From: Chlorobaculum tepidum TLS
GTDB taxonomy: Bacteria; Bacteroidota; Chlorobiia; Chlorobiales; Chlorobiaceae
NCBI RefSeq assembly: GCF_000006985.1
Contig: NC_002932.3
Location: 1,041,109 to 1,105,108 of the forward strand
Length of the DNA: 64,000 nt
Reading direction: 5' to 3'
The notes under the pieces are model-generated. The model had not been told where the DNA came from. It ran no database searches and saw nothing but the letters and a program-made list of their open reading frames with translations. Within the stretch, counting starts at the first letter, position 1, and each line of letters starts with the position of its first letter. Below, piece by piece: positions 22,425 through 31,913 of this stretch. The translations under genes were made by a program, and so were the position numbers.

Positions 22425-25400
22425 ATGACTGTCAATAAAGAGCCTGTTGCCGCGCGGGCAGTTCCTGCCGTCAAGCGCGAGATACCTTATAACTACACTT
22501 CAGCAAGCGACCGCCAGGCGATTTCGTTCATCCTTGGCGAAGAGGTTGTCCGGCAGATCGAGGAGCTGCGCGATCTCCGGGTGACCGGACGTTCGGCTCG
22601 CCTGCTGATGCAGCTTTTCGGCGATATTCTTATTCATGGCCGCAACCCCTATCTGCTTCAGGAGCTGATCGGTTCGGAGCACCGGCGCAACAGGATTTTC
22701 GAGCACGCCCGGAAGGATATTGAGACCATCCAGTCGTCGGCCAACGGTGAGCCGCGAGTGCTGGCGATTGTCGAGACCCTTCGCGCGAAGCTGGAGAAGT
22801 TCCGTGCGGAGATCGAGCGGCTGCCGGAGTTCCGGCGCAAGCTCAAAAAGGAGCTCGCGCCCATCGTCGGGGCCAAGAACGTCCTGTACGACCCCTTTTC
22901 GATTGTCGCCCACGCAACCGACGCCACCGACTGGCGCTTGTACCTTCCTGTAGCCGTGGTGACGCCGGACGACGAGGCGCAGGTGGCGCCACTGATTGCG
23001 GCGATCGCGAAGCTCGGGCTGCGCGTCATTCCGCGCGGCGCGGGCACCGGCCTCACCGGCGGCGCGGTGCCGCTGCGCTCGGACTGCGTCATAATCAACA
23101 CCGAGAAGCTGAACCATGTGCGCGGCATCACCGAACGAACCTTCCACTTGAAAGATAGCCACACGGTGACCGGCAGCGTTATCGAGGTCGAGGCGGGTGT
23201 CATCACCGAAACAGCCATGCACTACGCCGACGAGCACGGGCTGGTGTTCGCCACCGACCCGACCAGCGAATGGGCCTGCACCATCGGCGGCAACATCGCC
23301 GAGAACGCGGGCGGCAAAATGGCCGTGCGCTGGGGCACCTGCATCGACAATCTGCTCGAATGGAAGATCGCCATGCCGGGCGGCAAGCTCTGGACGGTGC
23401 GACGCACCGACCATCAGCTTCGCAAGATTCTGCCCGAGGACACCGTGACCTACGAGGTGCTGGACCAGCATGGCGCTCCCTTGAAGCGCATCATCCTGCG
23501 CGGCACGGAAATCCGCAAGCAGGGCCTATGGAAGGACATCACCAACAAGGCGCTCGGCGGTGTACCGGGATTGCAGAAGGAGGGCACCGACGGCGTCATC
23601 ACCTCGGCAGTCTTTGTGCTCTATCCGAAGTATGAAGAAAAACGCACGCTCTGCCTGGAGTTCTTCGGCCCTGACATGGACGAGGCAAGCCGCGTAATCG
23701 TCGAGCTGTCGAAGGCGTTTCCATACCAGAATGTCGAGCACGAAACGCTGCTCGCGCTAGAGCACTTCGACGACGAGTACATCCGCGCCATCGACTACAA
23801 GGTGAAGGCCTCCCGCCCGCAGACGCCCAAAGCGGTACTGCTGATCGACATCGCCGGGCATACGGAAGCCGAGGTCGAAGCGGGTGTGGAACGCGTTCGA
23901 GCCCTGCTCGAAAAGCATCCGAACACGCTGATGTTCGTGGCACGAGACCAGGCCGAGAGCATTCTCTTCTGGCAGGATCGCAAGAAGCTCGGCGCGATTG
24001 CCCGGCGCACCAACGCCTTCAAGCTGAACGAGGATATCGTCATTCCCATCGACCAGCTCGCGGTGTTCGCCCGTTTCATTGACGATATGAACGTCGAGGA
24101 GGAGCGCTATTCGCAATTGCAGTATGTTGAACGGATTGACGCGATGCTGCGCGAAAGCAGCAATCCGGAGAGCCTCACGCCATTCGAGGCGAAGATTCCG
24201 GCGGGACTCGGCCTGTGCGATCTGATTCGCAATCGCCTCGAAGCCGCCGATCCCCTGCTGTTGCGCTCGCTGACGCTTTTGCAGGAGTTCCGCACCGAGC
24301 TGAACCAGCTCTTCCGCGGCTATCCGAAAACGCTCGACGCCATCGAAGCGGATTTCAAGTATGTGCGCGACCGGCGCATCGTGCTGGCCACCCACATGCA
24401 CGCCGGCGACGGCAACGTGCACGTGAACGTGCCGGTGCTCTCGAACGACCGCCCGATGCTCGAGCGCGCGGATCACGTCATCGACAAGGTAATGGAAAAG
24501 GTGATTTCGCTTGGCGGCGTCGTTTCCGGCGAACACGGCATCGGCGTCACAAAGCTGAAGTACATGGACAAAGCACGCATCGACGAGCTGACCGCCTATC
24601 GCCGCGAGGTCGATCCGGACGGCATCATGAACCCCGGCAAGCTGGAGGATTACGAGGCGCTGAACCACATCTTCACCCCGTCGTTCAACCTGCTGGAGCT
24701 GGAAGCGCACATCCTCAAGCGCGGCAAGCTCGAAGCGCTCTCGAAGAAGGTGGACTACTGCATTCGCTGCGGCAAGTGCAAGCCGGACTGCTGCGTCTAT
24801 TACCCGGCGCGCGGCATGTTCTACCATCCGCGCAACAAGAACCTCGCCATCGGCTCGCTCATCGAGGCGCTGCTCTACGACGCCCAGCGTGAACGCTCGA
24901 CCGATTTCAAGCTGTTGCAGTGGCTGGAGGAGGTCTCGGATCACTGCACCATCTGCCACAAGTGCCTGAAACCCTGCCCGGTGGACATCGATTCGGGCGA
25001 GGTGTCGATTCTCGAACGGGAGATTCTCTCTGCGCGCGGCTTCAAGAATTCACCCCCCATCACCAAGATGACGCTGAACTACCTGGCCAACCGCTCGCCG
25101 TTCTACAACAAGATGTTCCGCAACGCGGTGCTGAGGTTTGGCGGCGCCGCCCAGCGGGCTGGCACGAAAATAACCGCCCCGTTGCAGGCGTCCAGGGATG
25201 CGCAGAGCGTCATCCCGCCGCTGCGGCTGTTGCGCTCGTCCGTGCCGCCGGTGCCCGAAAAAACACTGCGCGACGTGCTGCCGCCCTGCGACAGCGACCA
25301 GGTGCTCGTTTTTGAACCGACCAGCAAAGAGGCGACCTCGACGGTCTTCTACTTCCCCGGCTGCGGCTCGGAGCGGCTGCACTCGACCATCTCGATGGCC

Positions 25401-26090
25401 GCGATCCACATTCTGCTCGAAACCGGCACGCGCGTGGTGCTGCCGCCACCCTTCCTCTGCTGCGGTTTCCCGCTGAACGTCAACGCCAAAGAGGAGGCGT
25501 ACACCTCGATCGTGCTGCGCAACACAGTGATGTTCAGCCAGATTCGCGAGATGTTCTCCTATCTGGATTTCGACGCCTGTGTGATCTCCTGCGGCACCTG
25601 CATGGAGGGACTTGAAGTCATGGATGCCCCAAAGCTCTTCGGCAACCGGATCGTCGATGTGTCACGGTATGCTTACGAAAAAGGAATGCGGGTAGACGGC
25701 GGTTCGACACAGAGCCTCTACCACGCCCCCTGCCACGACTCGCTGAAAGGCAAGGCCTGCGACCTGTTGCGCGATGTCGGCGGATTCGGCAAGGTGACCA
25801 ATGTACCGCACTGCTGCTCGGAAGCGGGCACGCTGGCGCTCTCACGCCCAGACATCACCGATTCGATGCTGCATCGCAAACGCGAAGCGCTCAAGGAATC
25901 GATGCACGGCGAAGCGACCGCAACGATACTGACCAACTGCCCATCGTGCGTGCAGGGCCTCGGGCGCAACCGCGACATGGGCATCGAGCCCAAGCACATC
26001 GCCGTGGCGCTTGCTGAAAAACACTCCGGCCCCGACTGGATGGAGCGCTTCCTCGTCCAGGCAGCAAAGGCCCAAGCGGTGATGTTCTAA
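22425..26090 (+). CDS. DUF3683-type FAD-linked oxidoreductase with Fe-S and CCG domains
   Basis: A 1221-residue fusion of the glycolate/D-lactate dehydrogenase class. Order: an N-terminal DUF3683-like helical region; a PCMH-type FAD domain with VIPRGAGTGLTGGAVPL near residue 205; the FAD-oxidase C-terminal domain to about 740 (HMHAGDGNVHVNVPV, GEHGIG); two ferredoxin motifs CIRCGKCKPDCC near 780 and CTICHKCLKPCPVD near 840; and two CCG domains (FYFPGCGSERL, FLCCGFPL, ISCGTCMEGL, then YHAPCHDSLKG, CCSEAGT, NCPSCVQGLG), which resemble GlpC/heterodisulfide reductase. It likely oxidises a 2-hydroxy acid and passes electrons to quinone. The substrate is not determined. It stands alone and is followed by a terminator. 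Confidence 0.87.
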   Translation: MTVNKEPVAARAVPAVKREIPYNYTSASDRQAISFILGEEVVRQIEELRDLRVTGRSARLLMQLFGDILIHGRNPYLLQELIGSEHRRNRIFEHARKDIETIQSSANGEPRVLAIVETLRAKLEKFRAEIERLPEFRRKLKKELAPIVGAKNVLYDPFSIVAHATDATDWRLYLPVAVVTPDDEAQVAPLIAAIAKLGLRVIPRGAGTGLTGGAVPLRSDCVIINTEKLNHVRGITERTFHLKDSHTVTGSVIEVEAGVITETAMHYADEHGLVFATDPTSEWACTIGGNIAENAGGKMAVRWGTCIDNLLEWKIAMPGGKLWTVRRTDHQLRKILPEDTVTYEVLDQHGAPLKRIILRGTEIRKQGLWKDITNKALGGVPGLQKEGTDGVITSAVFVLYPKYEEKRTLCLEFFGPDMDEASRVIVELSKAFPYQNVEHETLLALEHFDDEYIRAIDYKVKASRPQTPKAVLLIDIAGHTEAEVEAGVERVRALLEKHPNTLMFVARDQAESILFWQDRKKLGAIARRTNAFKLNEDIVIPIDQLAVFARFIDDMNVEEERYSQLQYVERIDAMLRESSNPESLTPFEAKIPAGLGLCDLIRNRLEAADPLLLRSLTLLQEFRTELNQLFRGYPKTLDAIEADFKYVRDRRIVLATHMHAGDGNVHVNVPVLSNDRPMLERADHVIDKVMEKVISLGGVVSGEHGIGVTKLKYMDKARIDELTAYRREVDPDGIMNPGKLEDYEALNHIFTPSFNLLELEAHILKRGKLEALSKKVDYCIRCGKCKPDCCVYYPARGMFYHPRNKNLAIGSLIEALLYDAQRERSTDFKLLQWLEEVSDHCTICHKCLKPCPVDIDSGEVSILEREILSARGFKNSPPITKMTLNYLANRSPFYNKMFRNAVLRFGGAAQRAGTKITAPLQASRDAQSVIPPLRLLRSSVPPVPEKTLRDVLPPCDSDQVLVFEPTSKEATSTVFYFPGCGSERLHSTISMAAIHILLETGTRVVLPPPFLCCGFPLNVNAKEEAYTSIVLRNTVMFSQIREMFSYLDFDACVISCGTCMEGLEVMDAPKLFGNRIVDVSRYAYEKGMRVDGGSTQSLYHAPCHDSLKGKACDLLRDVGGFGKVTNVPHCCSEAGTLALSRPDITDSMLHRKREALKESMHGEATATILTNCPSCVQGLGRNRDMGIEPKHIAVALAEKHSGPDWMERFLVQAAKAQAVMF

Positions 26091-26591
26091 ATGAACAATG
26101 TCGAATGATGAATTGAAAGGGCGGGCACTCAAGCCCGCCCTTTCTGCTTCCGGCATCACGGGAAGCCCGTTTCTGTCACGGTACGACGCATTCAAACATC
26201 ACCAATTTTCTACAAAAATGAAGAACAAGCAAGATACCACTGAGTTTCAATCAGACGATTATGACCAACGCCAAGTAAAAAAAAGTTAACAGAATCTCTT
26301 CCTGTGGTGGATTGAACTCTCTATTGTTACTGGAATCATAAGCGCCCCTGGAAAGAAAAATTTGTTACATATTTGTAGCTATCGTCATCCTTCTTCTACA
26401 TCGAGTGTCCCGAATCTTTTTCCCTGAAAATTTTCCGAATCCATCCAACATCAAGTAAAGCATTCTATTTTAATAAAATAGATAGCAAAGAGCACAACTA
26501 CACAAGGAGTGTTACATAAAAATCAAAATCATTGGCACACTTATTGAGTATCTTTTTATAAAGATTATCACAAAACGAAAAACCTACGACC
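26091..26591. other. intergenic region with terminator, otherwise empty
   Basis: About 500 bp without a credible gene. Its left end holds the terminator of the FAD oxidoreductase; the rest becomes AT-rich toward the next gene and probably carries that gene's promoter. A 63-codon frame starting at 26098 overlaps the terminator and shows no protein-like composition. Confidence 0.5.
26116..26143 (+). terminator. Rho-independent terminator
   Basis: GGGCGGGC (26119-26126) pairs perfectly with GCCCGCCC (26133-26140) over a six-base loop; AAA before and TTT after extend the stem. The T-tract is short. It lies 26 bp behind the FAD oxidoreductase stop. Confidence 0.75.
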
Positions 26592-26957
26592 ATGTACAGA
26601 ATCACCAATGAATCGAAATACATCGCCGTCACCTTTACCGGCTCGGTCAGTTTTTCGGAACTTCTCGACGCCTTCCTTCGCATCACTGCCCTTCCGGGTT
26701 TCGGCGACAAGAGCCGTATCTGGATTTTCAAGGGAGACGACGAAACCAGCCTGTCACTGGCAACCATCTCTTCGGTCATGCCAATCGTCCAGAAGCTGAA
26801 CCTGAAGAACAGAAAAAACAAGGTTGCCATCGTCTTGCAGAACGGACTCCAAAACGCCGTCACAGGCCTGTTCCATAGCGGCGGCAGCCAGAAGGGAGCT
26901 CCCCGCGTTGATCTGTTCGAAGATGTCGATAGCGCCGTGCAGTGGATTGCGGCGTAA
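26592..26957 (+). CDS. hypothetical protein, possibly SpoIIAA/STAS-like fold
   Basis: A 121-residue soluble protein I cannot assign. It starts MYRITNESKYIAVTFTGSVS, and its strand-helix alternation (KYIAVTFTG, then FSELLDAFLRI, then SRIWIFKGD) recalls small SpoIIAA-like domains where Tyr-x-Ala-V-x-F-x-G opens the sheet. No membrane segment, cysteine cluster or catalytic motif. It is a single gene with a long AT-rich upstream region. Confidence 0.55.
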   Translation: MYRITNESKYIAVTFTGSVSFSELLDAFLRITALPGFGDKSRIWIFKGDDETSLSLATISSVMPIVQKLNLKNRKNKVAIVLQNGLQNAVTGLFHSGGSQKGAPRVDLFEDVDSAVQWIAA

Positions 26958-26974
26958 GGAGGATTTTGAATTTC

Positions 26975-27000
26975 AAGGGCGAATCCGGGTTTCCGCCCTT
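26975..27000 (+). terminator. weak hairpin terminator
   Basis: AAGGGCG (26975-26981) and CGCCCTT (26994-27000) form a 7-bp stem 17 bp after the gene stop. The following CACTCTTTCC is a poor T-tract. It lies between two convergent genes. Confidence 0.45.
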
Positions 27001-27036
27001 CACTCTTTCCGCTTCGACCGATAAGTTCTACAAGAC

Positions 27037-27873
27037 CTATCCCCAGGGTTTCCCTTCGCTGTCAAAAAAGCGCTCCTTGCGATAACCAAACGCCGACGCC
27101 GCCAGCTTTGCAAACATGAAAAGCACCGGCTGGTAGCGCAACGTGCTGCCTCGTCCGGTGATGGCCCTGATTGCTGGCACCAGCGTTGCCGCAACGGTTT
27201 CCGAAGTTTCGGCCATCGCGTTGAAAAAGCGCTTCTGAGCAGGCGTAGCGTCGCGGAGCAACAGATCGGTCAGCACCAGTCCGGGACTCAGCTCGTGAAT
27301 ACCGACTGAACGGATACCTGCGGCTTCGAGCTCCTGGCGAAGCAGTTTGCTCATGATCGCCACCGCCCGTTTGGATGCCCGATGCGGCACGGAGGTAGGC
27401 GATGAACGGAGGCCCGCCGATGAAAATCCCATGTTGAACAGATGATAAAGCGGCTCGTCAGCACTCGCTGGCTGGCGAAGCATAACGCGCAGCGCTTCAG
27501 CGCAAAGCATCATGCTACCGGAAAGATTGGTGCGGCAGGTCTCGTCGATGTCGGAGAGATCAAGTTCCCAGAGCGGTCGGCGCTTCCGCCCCGCCGTACC
27601 TGCATTGTTGATCCAACGGTCGATGATTCCGAGTTTTGCGGCAGCAAAAGCAGCAAAGTCTGCGGCCTGAGCGGGAAGCGATACATCGCAGACCATACCA
27701 TAAACATTACGGTCCGGGACATCACTGCCAAGCATCTGCAAGGCCGATTTCAGATTTGATTCGCGGCGGGAGCAGATCACGACGCGATCACCAGCCCGCA
27801 AAAACTCCCGCGCCATTGCCAGCCCGAGCCCGGCACTCCCGCCAGTAATAACCACGCCCAGAGATTTCCGCAT
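27037..27873 (-). CDS. SDR-family oxidoreductase related to chlorophyll b reductase (NOL/NYC1-like)
   Basis: A 278-residue short-chain dehydrogenase. The NAD(P) motif is VVITGGSAGLGLAMAREF at the N-terminus and WINNAG follows near residue 95. Several stretches recall plant NOL/NYC1 chlorophyll b reductases as I remember them: GDRVVICSRRESNL, IDRWINNAG, HELSPGLVLTDLLL and ETVAATLVPAIRAI. The catalytic YxxxK is changed: the segment reads VPHRASKRAV, so His stands in the Tyr position while Lys is kept. Activity may be altered or lost. Green sulfur bacteria lack chlorophyll b; some make the 7-formyl bacteriochlorophyll e. I start at the ATG; a TTG three codons earlier is possible. Confidence 0.75.
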   Translation of the reverse strand: MRKSLGVVITGGSAGLGLAMAREFLRAGDRVVICSRRESNLKSALQMLGSDVPDRNVYGMVCDVSLPAQAADFAAFAAAKLGIIDRWINNAGTAGRKRRPLWELDLSDIDETCRTNLSGSMMLCAEALRVMLRQPASADEPLYHLFNMGFSSAGLRSSPTSVPHRASKRAVAIMSKLLRQELEAAGIRSVGIHELSPGLVLTDLLLRDATPAQKRFFNAMAETSETVAATLVPAIRAITGRGSTLRYQPVLFMFAKLAASAFGYRKERFFDSEGKPWG

Positions 27874-28062
27874 GCTTTTCAATAGACAATCATGCTGTTC
27901 ACAAGAGATTTTTTAACAATTTAAGCATTCAATCGCTCATTCAGCGAATACCGGGCGATGAAGACTGAAGCGAGAATCCTGAAAGAGTGTCTGGCCGCAG
28001 CAGCGCCAAATTGTTTACATTCTATCCTGCCCCCTGTGGTCAGAGACGACCAAACCAGAAGC

Positions 28063-30312
28063 ATGAACAAGCCTATGGAATCCTATTACCATCAGTTTCT
28101 CGAGGAATTCCGGCTACCGTTGACCAATCCGGTGCTGGTCTTTTCGCTCGTGCTGTTCATTATCCTGCTCGCCCCGATTGTTTCCAAAAGATTCAACATT
28201 CCCGGCACGGTCGGCCTGATTCTCTCTGGCGTGCTTATCGGGCCGCACAGCCTGAATCTTCTTGAAAAAAGCTCGGCAGTCGAGCTTTTCTCGACCATTG
28301 GCCTGCTCTACATTCTCTTAATCGCCGGTCTCGAACTCGATGTCAACGATTTCAGGAAAAACCGGTACAAAAGCGCCCTGTTCGGACTGCTGACCTTCAG
28401 CATTCCCATCGTCCTCGGCTATCCGGTCTGCCGCTACCTGCTGAACTATCCAATGAGCACCAGTCTTCTGACGGCCAGCATGTTCGCGACGCACACATTG
28501 GTAGCCTACCCTGTTGTGAGCCGGATGGGAATCTCGAAAAACCGGACGGTTGCCATCACGGTAGCAGGAACGATCCTGAGCGATACTGCTGTGCTGATCC
28601 TCCTGGCGGTCATTATAGGCTATAGCCGGGGCGACATCAATCATGAGTTCTGGCTGCACCTCGTCATCGCGCTCACACTCTTTTCGGCGATCGTGTTCAT
28701 CGTACTGCCCGCCATCGCCCGCTGGTTTTTCACCAAGCTCGAAAACGAAAAACACGCCCACTACATCTTTGTTCTGGCGGCGCTTTTCTTTTCAGCTTTC
28801 CTCGCAAAAGCTGCAGGACTGGAACCAATTGTGGGAGCTTTTGCGGCTGGCCTCGCGCTCAACCCTCTCATTCCAGGCTCTTCAGCCCTGATGAACCGCA
28901 TCGAGTTCATCGGAAACTCGCTCTTCATACCATTCTTCCTCATAAGCGTGGGAATGCTGGTGGACCTGAGGATCATCCTGAGCAGCCCGATAGCCCTGAT
29001 CATCGCCGCCCTTTTGACCTTCGTGGCACTAGCAGGAAAATGGCTCGCGGCGCTCTCTACCCAGAAAATTTTCGGCTATTCCGCCGCTCACCGGCGGCTT
29101 ATCTTCGGCCTGAGCAGCTCCCGCGCCGCCGCAACCATCGCCATCGCACTGGTTGGCTACCGTGCACGCATCCTCGACCTTAACATCCTCAACGCCATCA
29201 TTATCCTCATTCTCGTCACCTGCATCGTCAGTTCGCTGGTTACGGAAAAGGCAGCCAAGGAGATCGTGCTTGAAGAGAACGACGCCGCACCTGAAAAAGA
29301 GCACGCACAGGGTGACGCCGACGAGCAGATCCTGTTACCGATCGCAGAAAACAAGCCCTCCGAACGGGTGCTGGAGCTGGCCGTAATGATCAGGGAAAAG
29401 CGCTCCCTCAATCCGCTGACCATCCTGACCGTCGTGCCCAATGATCATGAAGCTGAACTGAACGTGAAAAAAGCCAAAAAAGAGCTGGCGCCAACAGTCG
29501 ATTTTGCGGCCTCGTTCGACACCAGCCTCAACATCGTTGCAACTATCGACTACAATATCTGCAGCGGTATCAGCAGAGCAGTCAAGGAATCCCAGTCAAA
29601 CCTGATTATCTTCGACTGGCCAAGTCGCCAGGGCTTCCTCGGCCGGATGATCAACGACGCCACTGAGAGCATCGTGGAGTGTACCTGCAAAACCACCATG
29701 ATCTGTCATCTCACACGCCCCCTGGCCATACATCGGCGAATCGTGGTTATCTGCCCGCCTTTCGCCGAAAAAGAGAAAGGATTCGGGCAATGGCTGCGCA
29801 AAATGAGTCGCCTGTCACAGGAATTAACCATTCCACTGCTTTTCCATTGCGACAGGAAAAGCCGGCTGGCCATCATCGAAACATTGAAAACCAGCCATTC
29901 AACCTCTCCTGTTCTGTACGAAGTGTTCAAAAACTTCCGTGAATGGGAGGATATCGCCAGTCGAAAACTTCACTTCAGGGAAGACGACATTGTCACGTTT
30001 GTCTGCGCCCGCAGGGAGTCCATCTCTTACAAACCCTTTTTCGATCTCGTGCCTGAACAACTTGAAAAGCATGTGAAAGACATCAGCAAAATCATGATCT
30101 ATCCGGAACAGTTCGATTCCGCCATCATCGAAGAGGAGTATGCCGACGTGGTCGCCCCGAAATCCTTCCCGTTCGGAGCATCGACCATCCGAAAAATAAG
30201 AGAAGAAATATCCGGGTTCATGAAAAAGAATCAGTTACAAATCAGAAAAAAAGCTCGGGGAAAAACGGCAGCAACACCAAAAAGATTTGGATTTTCCCGA
30301 AAAGAACCATAA
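28063..30312 (+). CDS. Kef/CPA2-type cation:proton antiporter with cytosolic USP-like tail
   Basis: About 749 residues. The first 400 are membrane helices of the monovalent cation:proton antiporter-2 family, starting NPVLVFSLVLFIILLAPI, then FNIPGTVGLILSGVLIGPHS and LLYILLIAGLELDVNDF, the last with the conserved GLEL turn. The rest is soluble and resembles tandem universal-stress domains, which replace the TrkA/RCK domain of KefB/C here. It probably exchanges Na+ or K+ for protons across the inner membrane. The frame opens at 27958, but the first 35 residues look non-coding, so I prefer the ATG at 28063; neither start has a strong ribosome site. Confidence 0.8.
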   Translation: MNKPMESYYHQFLEEFRLPLTNPVLVFSLVLFIILLAPIVSKRFNIPGTVGLILSGVLIGPHSLNLLEKSSAVELFSTIGLLYILLIAGLELDVNDFRKNRYKSALFGLLTFSIPIVLGYPVCRYLLNYPMSTSLLTASMFATHTLVAYPVVSRMGISKNRTVAITVAGTILSDTAVLILLAVIIGYSRGDINHEFWLHLVIALTLFSAIVFIVLPAIARWFFTKLENEKHAHYIFVLAALFFSAFLAKAAGLEPIVGAFAAGLALNPLIPGSSALMNRIEFIGNSLFIPFFLISVGMLVDLRIILSSPIALIIAALLTFVALAGKWLAALSTQKIFGYSAAHRRLIFGLSSSRAAATIAIALVGYRARILDLNILNAIIILILVTCIVSSLVTEKAAKEIVLEENDAAPEKEHAQGDADEQILLPIAENKPSERVLELAVMIREKRSLNPLTILTVVPNDHEAELNVKKAKKELAPTVDFAASFDTSLNIVATIDYNICSGISRAVKESQSNLIIFDWPSRQGFLGRMINDATESIVECTCKTTMICHLTRPLAIHRRIVVICPPFAEKEKGFGQWLRKMSRLSQELTIPLLFHCDRKSRLAIIETLKTSHSTSPVLYEVFKNFREWEDIASRKLHFREDDIVTFVCARRESISYKPFFDLVPEQLEKHVKDISKIMIYPEQFDSAIIEEEYADVVAPKSFPFGASTIRKIREEISGFMKKNQLQIRKKARGKTAATPKRFGFSRKEP

Positions 30313-30387
30313 ACTGCAAAGTTTTAAAAAACAAAGCGTTACGTTAACACCGTCAAATACCGCTTAACGCGGCGATCCACAGTGCCT

Positions 30388-30999
30388 ATGCGAAAAGAGC
30401 AGCAATCCCGTCCAGACCTTCGGGTTCTGAAAAGTCTCATGGTTTGCGCCACCATTGCGGCCTCTTTGATTCTCCACTCCCCCTCGCTCATGGCTGCCGA
30501 AGAGGCAACCGGAGCAACCAGCACCGCGCCGTCAGCCTGTAGTATCAATCCATCAGAAAAACTCAAGAATCTTTTCACCGAAGTCAAGCAGTACCTTGGC
30601 ATCCGTTACCGTTTCGGCGGAGACACGCCGTCAGGTTTCGATTGTTCGGGCTTTGTCAGGTTCATGTTCAATAAAGAATTCAACGTCAATCTGCCTCGCT
30701 CGTCACGTGAAATGGCAACGATAGGCACAAGAATAGATCGCAACGAACTCCGGCCCGGCGACCTCGTATTTTTCAAGAACGCAGAAGACCGCATCAACCA
30801 CGTAGGCATTTTCGTCGGTAACGACACCTTCGTTCACTCCTCCCTCTCAAAAGGCATCACCCGCGACACCCTTAACGAAAGCTACTACAGCAAACGCTTC
30901 GCCACCGGTGTCCGCATTCTTGACATTCAGGGCAATCGTATTCCTGACGACTTCAACAACCTGTTCGACGAATCAAACAACGGCAACTCCCCCTCCTGA
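30388..30999 (+). CDS. NlpC/P60 family cell-wall hydrolase
   Basis: About 203 residues with an N-terminal signal-like hydrophobic stretch (LMVCATIAASLILHSPSLMA), then a C40 peptidase domain. The catalytic Cys is in GFDCSGFVRFMF and the His in RINHVGIFVGND; the third polar residue is FVHSS. Such enzymes cut peptide links in peptidoglycan. Length and layout fit single-domain Spr-type proteins. The ATG at 30388 is preferred over a GTG two codons earlier. It stands alone, 76 bp after the antiporter. Confidence 0.85.
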   Translation: MRKEQQSRPDLRVLKSLMVCATIAASLILHSPSLMAAEEATGATSTAPSACSINPSEKLKNLFTEVKQYLGIRYRFGGDTPSGFDCSGFVRFMFNKEFNVNLPRSSREMATIGTRIDRNELRPGDLVFFKNAEDRINHVGIFVGNDTFVHSSLSKGITRDTLNESYYSKRFATGVRILDIQGNRIPDDFNNLFDESNNGNSPS

Positions 31000-31308
31000 T
31001 TTCCATCCGCAAAGCACTCCCCAGTCAGGCAAAACGCCTAAGCTGAACGTTTCAGCTCTTGCACAGAGACGTTATGGTTGAACTTGACGCATACGGCATC
31101 TGTCAACCTGAGGCGCTTCATTCTACTGAATTACGTATATTCTCTCCAAACAGTACAGACCGGTGTTGAACCAGCGGAAATGTCGAATGATTCCAGGCAA
31201 AAGAAAATGACTCCCCACTCATTGTAACAACCTGGCACTGTTAAGGCCTCAAGTTTATTCTCTGATAATCGATAACGGCATGAACCCCGAATTCCGCCAG
31301 CCTGTGCC
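31000..31308. other. intergenic region
   Basis: About 310 bp without a gene. It has a small hairpin at its left end (AGCTGAA at 31041-31047 with TTCAGCT at 31051-31057, then CTT), possibly a weak terminator of the NlpC gene. The right part is AT-rich and should hold the promoter of the YdcF-like gene. Confidence 0.45.
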
Positions 31309-31899
31309 ATGAAAATATTTCTGAAAATCTCTCTGCTTTTCTTTCTGATTTCCAGCGCGCTGTGCGCCTCGCTGTATCTTGGCCTCGGGTTTCTCGTGTC
31401 GATGCACTCAACAAAGCCTGAAAAGGCTGACATAATCGTGATTCTTGGGGGCGACGACGGACTGCGGGTCAGCAAAGGAGGCGATCTTTACAAGGCAGGC
31501 TATGCAAAACATGTTCTGCTGACCGGCATTGACAGCCGCTATTACCGCCCGAATCATCCCAACTGGCGTGAACGCAAGCTCATGGCACGTGGCGTACCGA
31601 GAAAACACATCATCGTCGATACCTGGTCGGAAACAAGCTGGGAGGAGGCTGAAAACACCTCTGATCTGATGGATAAAAACGGGTGGAAAAGTGCGCTCGT
31701 GGTCAGCGATCCACCGCATATGCTTCGCCTCAACAAAACATGGAAAAAGGCGTTTGCAGGCACAAACAAGCGTTTCAGACTGGTAGCCACTGAACCCTCG
31801 TGGTGGAATCCTCTCCTCTGGTGGCGCAACCCCATCAGTTATCGCTTCGTCATAAACGAGCTCAAAAAGAACATCTATTATCTGGTGACCTATTACTGA
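31309..31899 (+). CDS. YdcF/ElyC-like DUF218 protein
   Basis: A 196-residue protein with one N-terminal membrane helix (ISLLFFLISSALCASLYLGL) and a DUF218 domain outside the cytoplasm. Family marks: ADIIVILGGDDGLRVSKGGD, YAKHVLLTG, TWSETSWEEAENT and the C-terminal ALVVSDPPHMLRL. ElyC/SanA relatives act in envelope integrity; the exact role is unknown. It converges with sbcC, with 14 bp between the ends. Confidence 0.82.
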   Translation: MKIFLKISLLFFLISSALCASLYLGLGFLVSMHSTKPEKADIIVILGGDDGLRVSKGGDLYKAGYAKHVLLTGIDSRYYRPNHPNWRERKLMARGVPRKHIIVDTWSETSWEEAENTSDLMDKNGWKSALVVSDPPHMLRLNKTWKKAFAGTNKRFRLVATEPSWWNPLLWWRNPISYRFVINELKKNIYYLVTYY

Positions 31900-31913
31900 G
31901 ACCATTACCGGGC

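Noticed and set aside
26098-26289. A 63-codon open frame behind the FAD oxidoreductase.
   Set aside because: It runs through the terminator hairpin and has no ribosome site.
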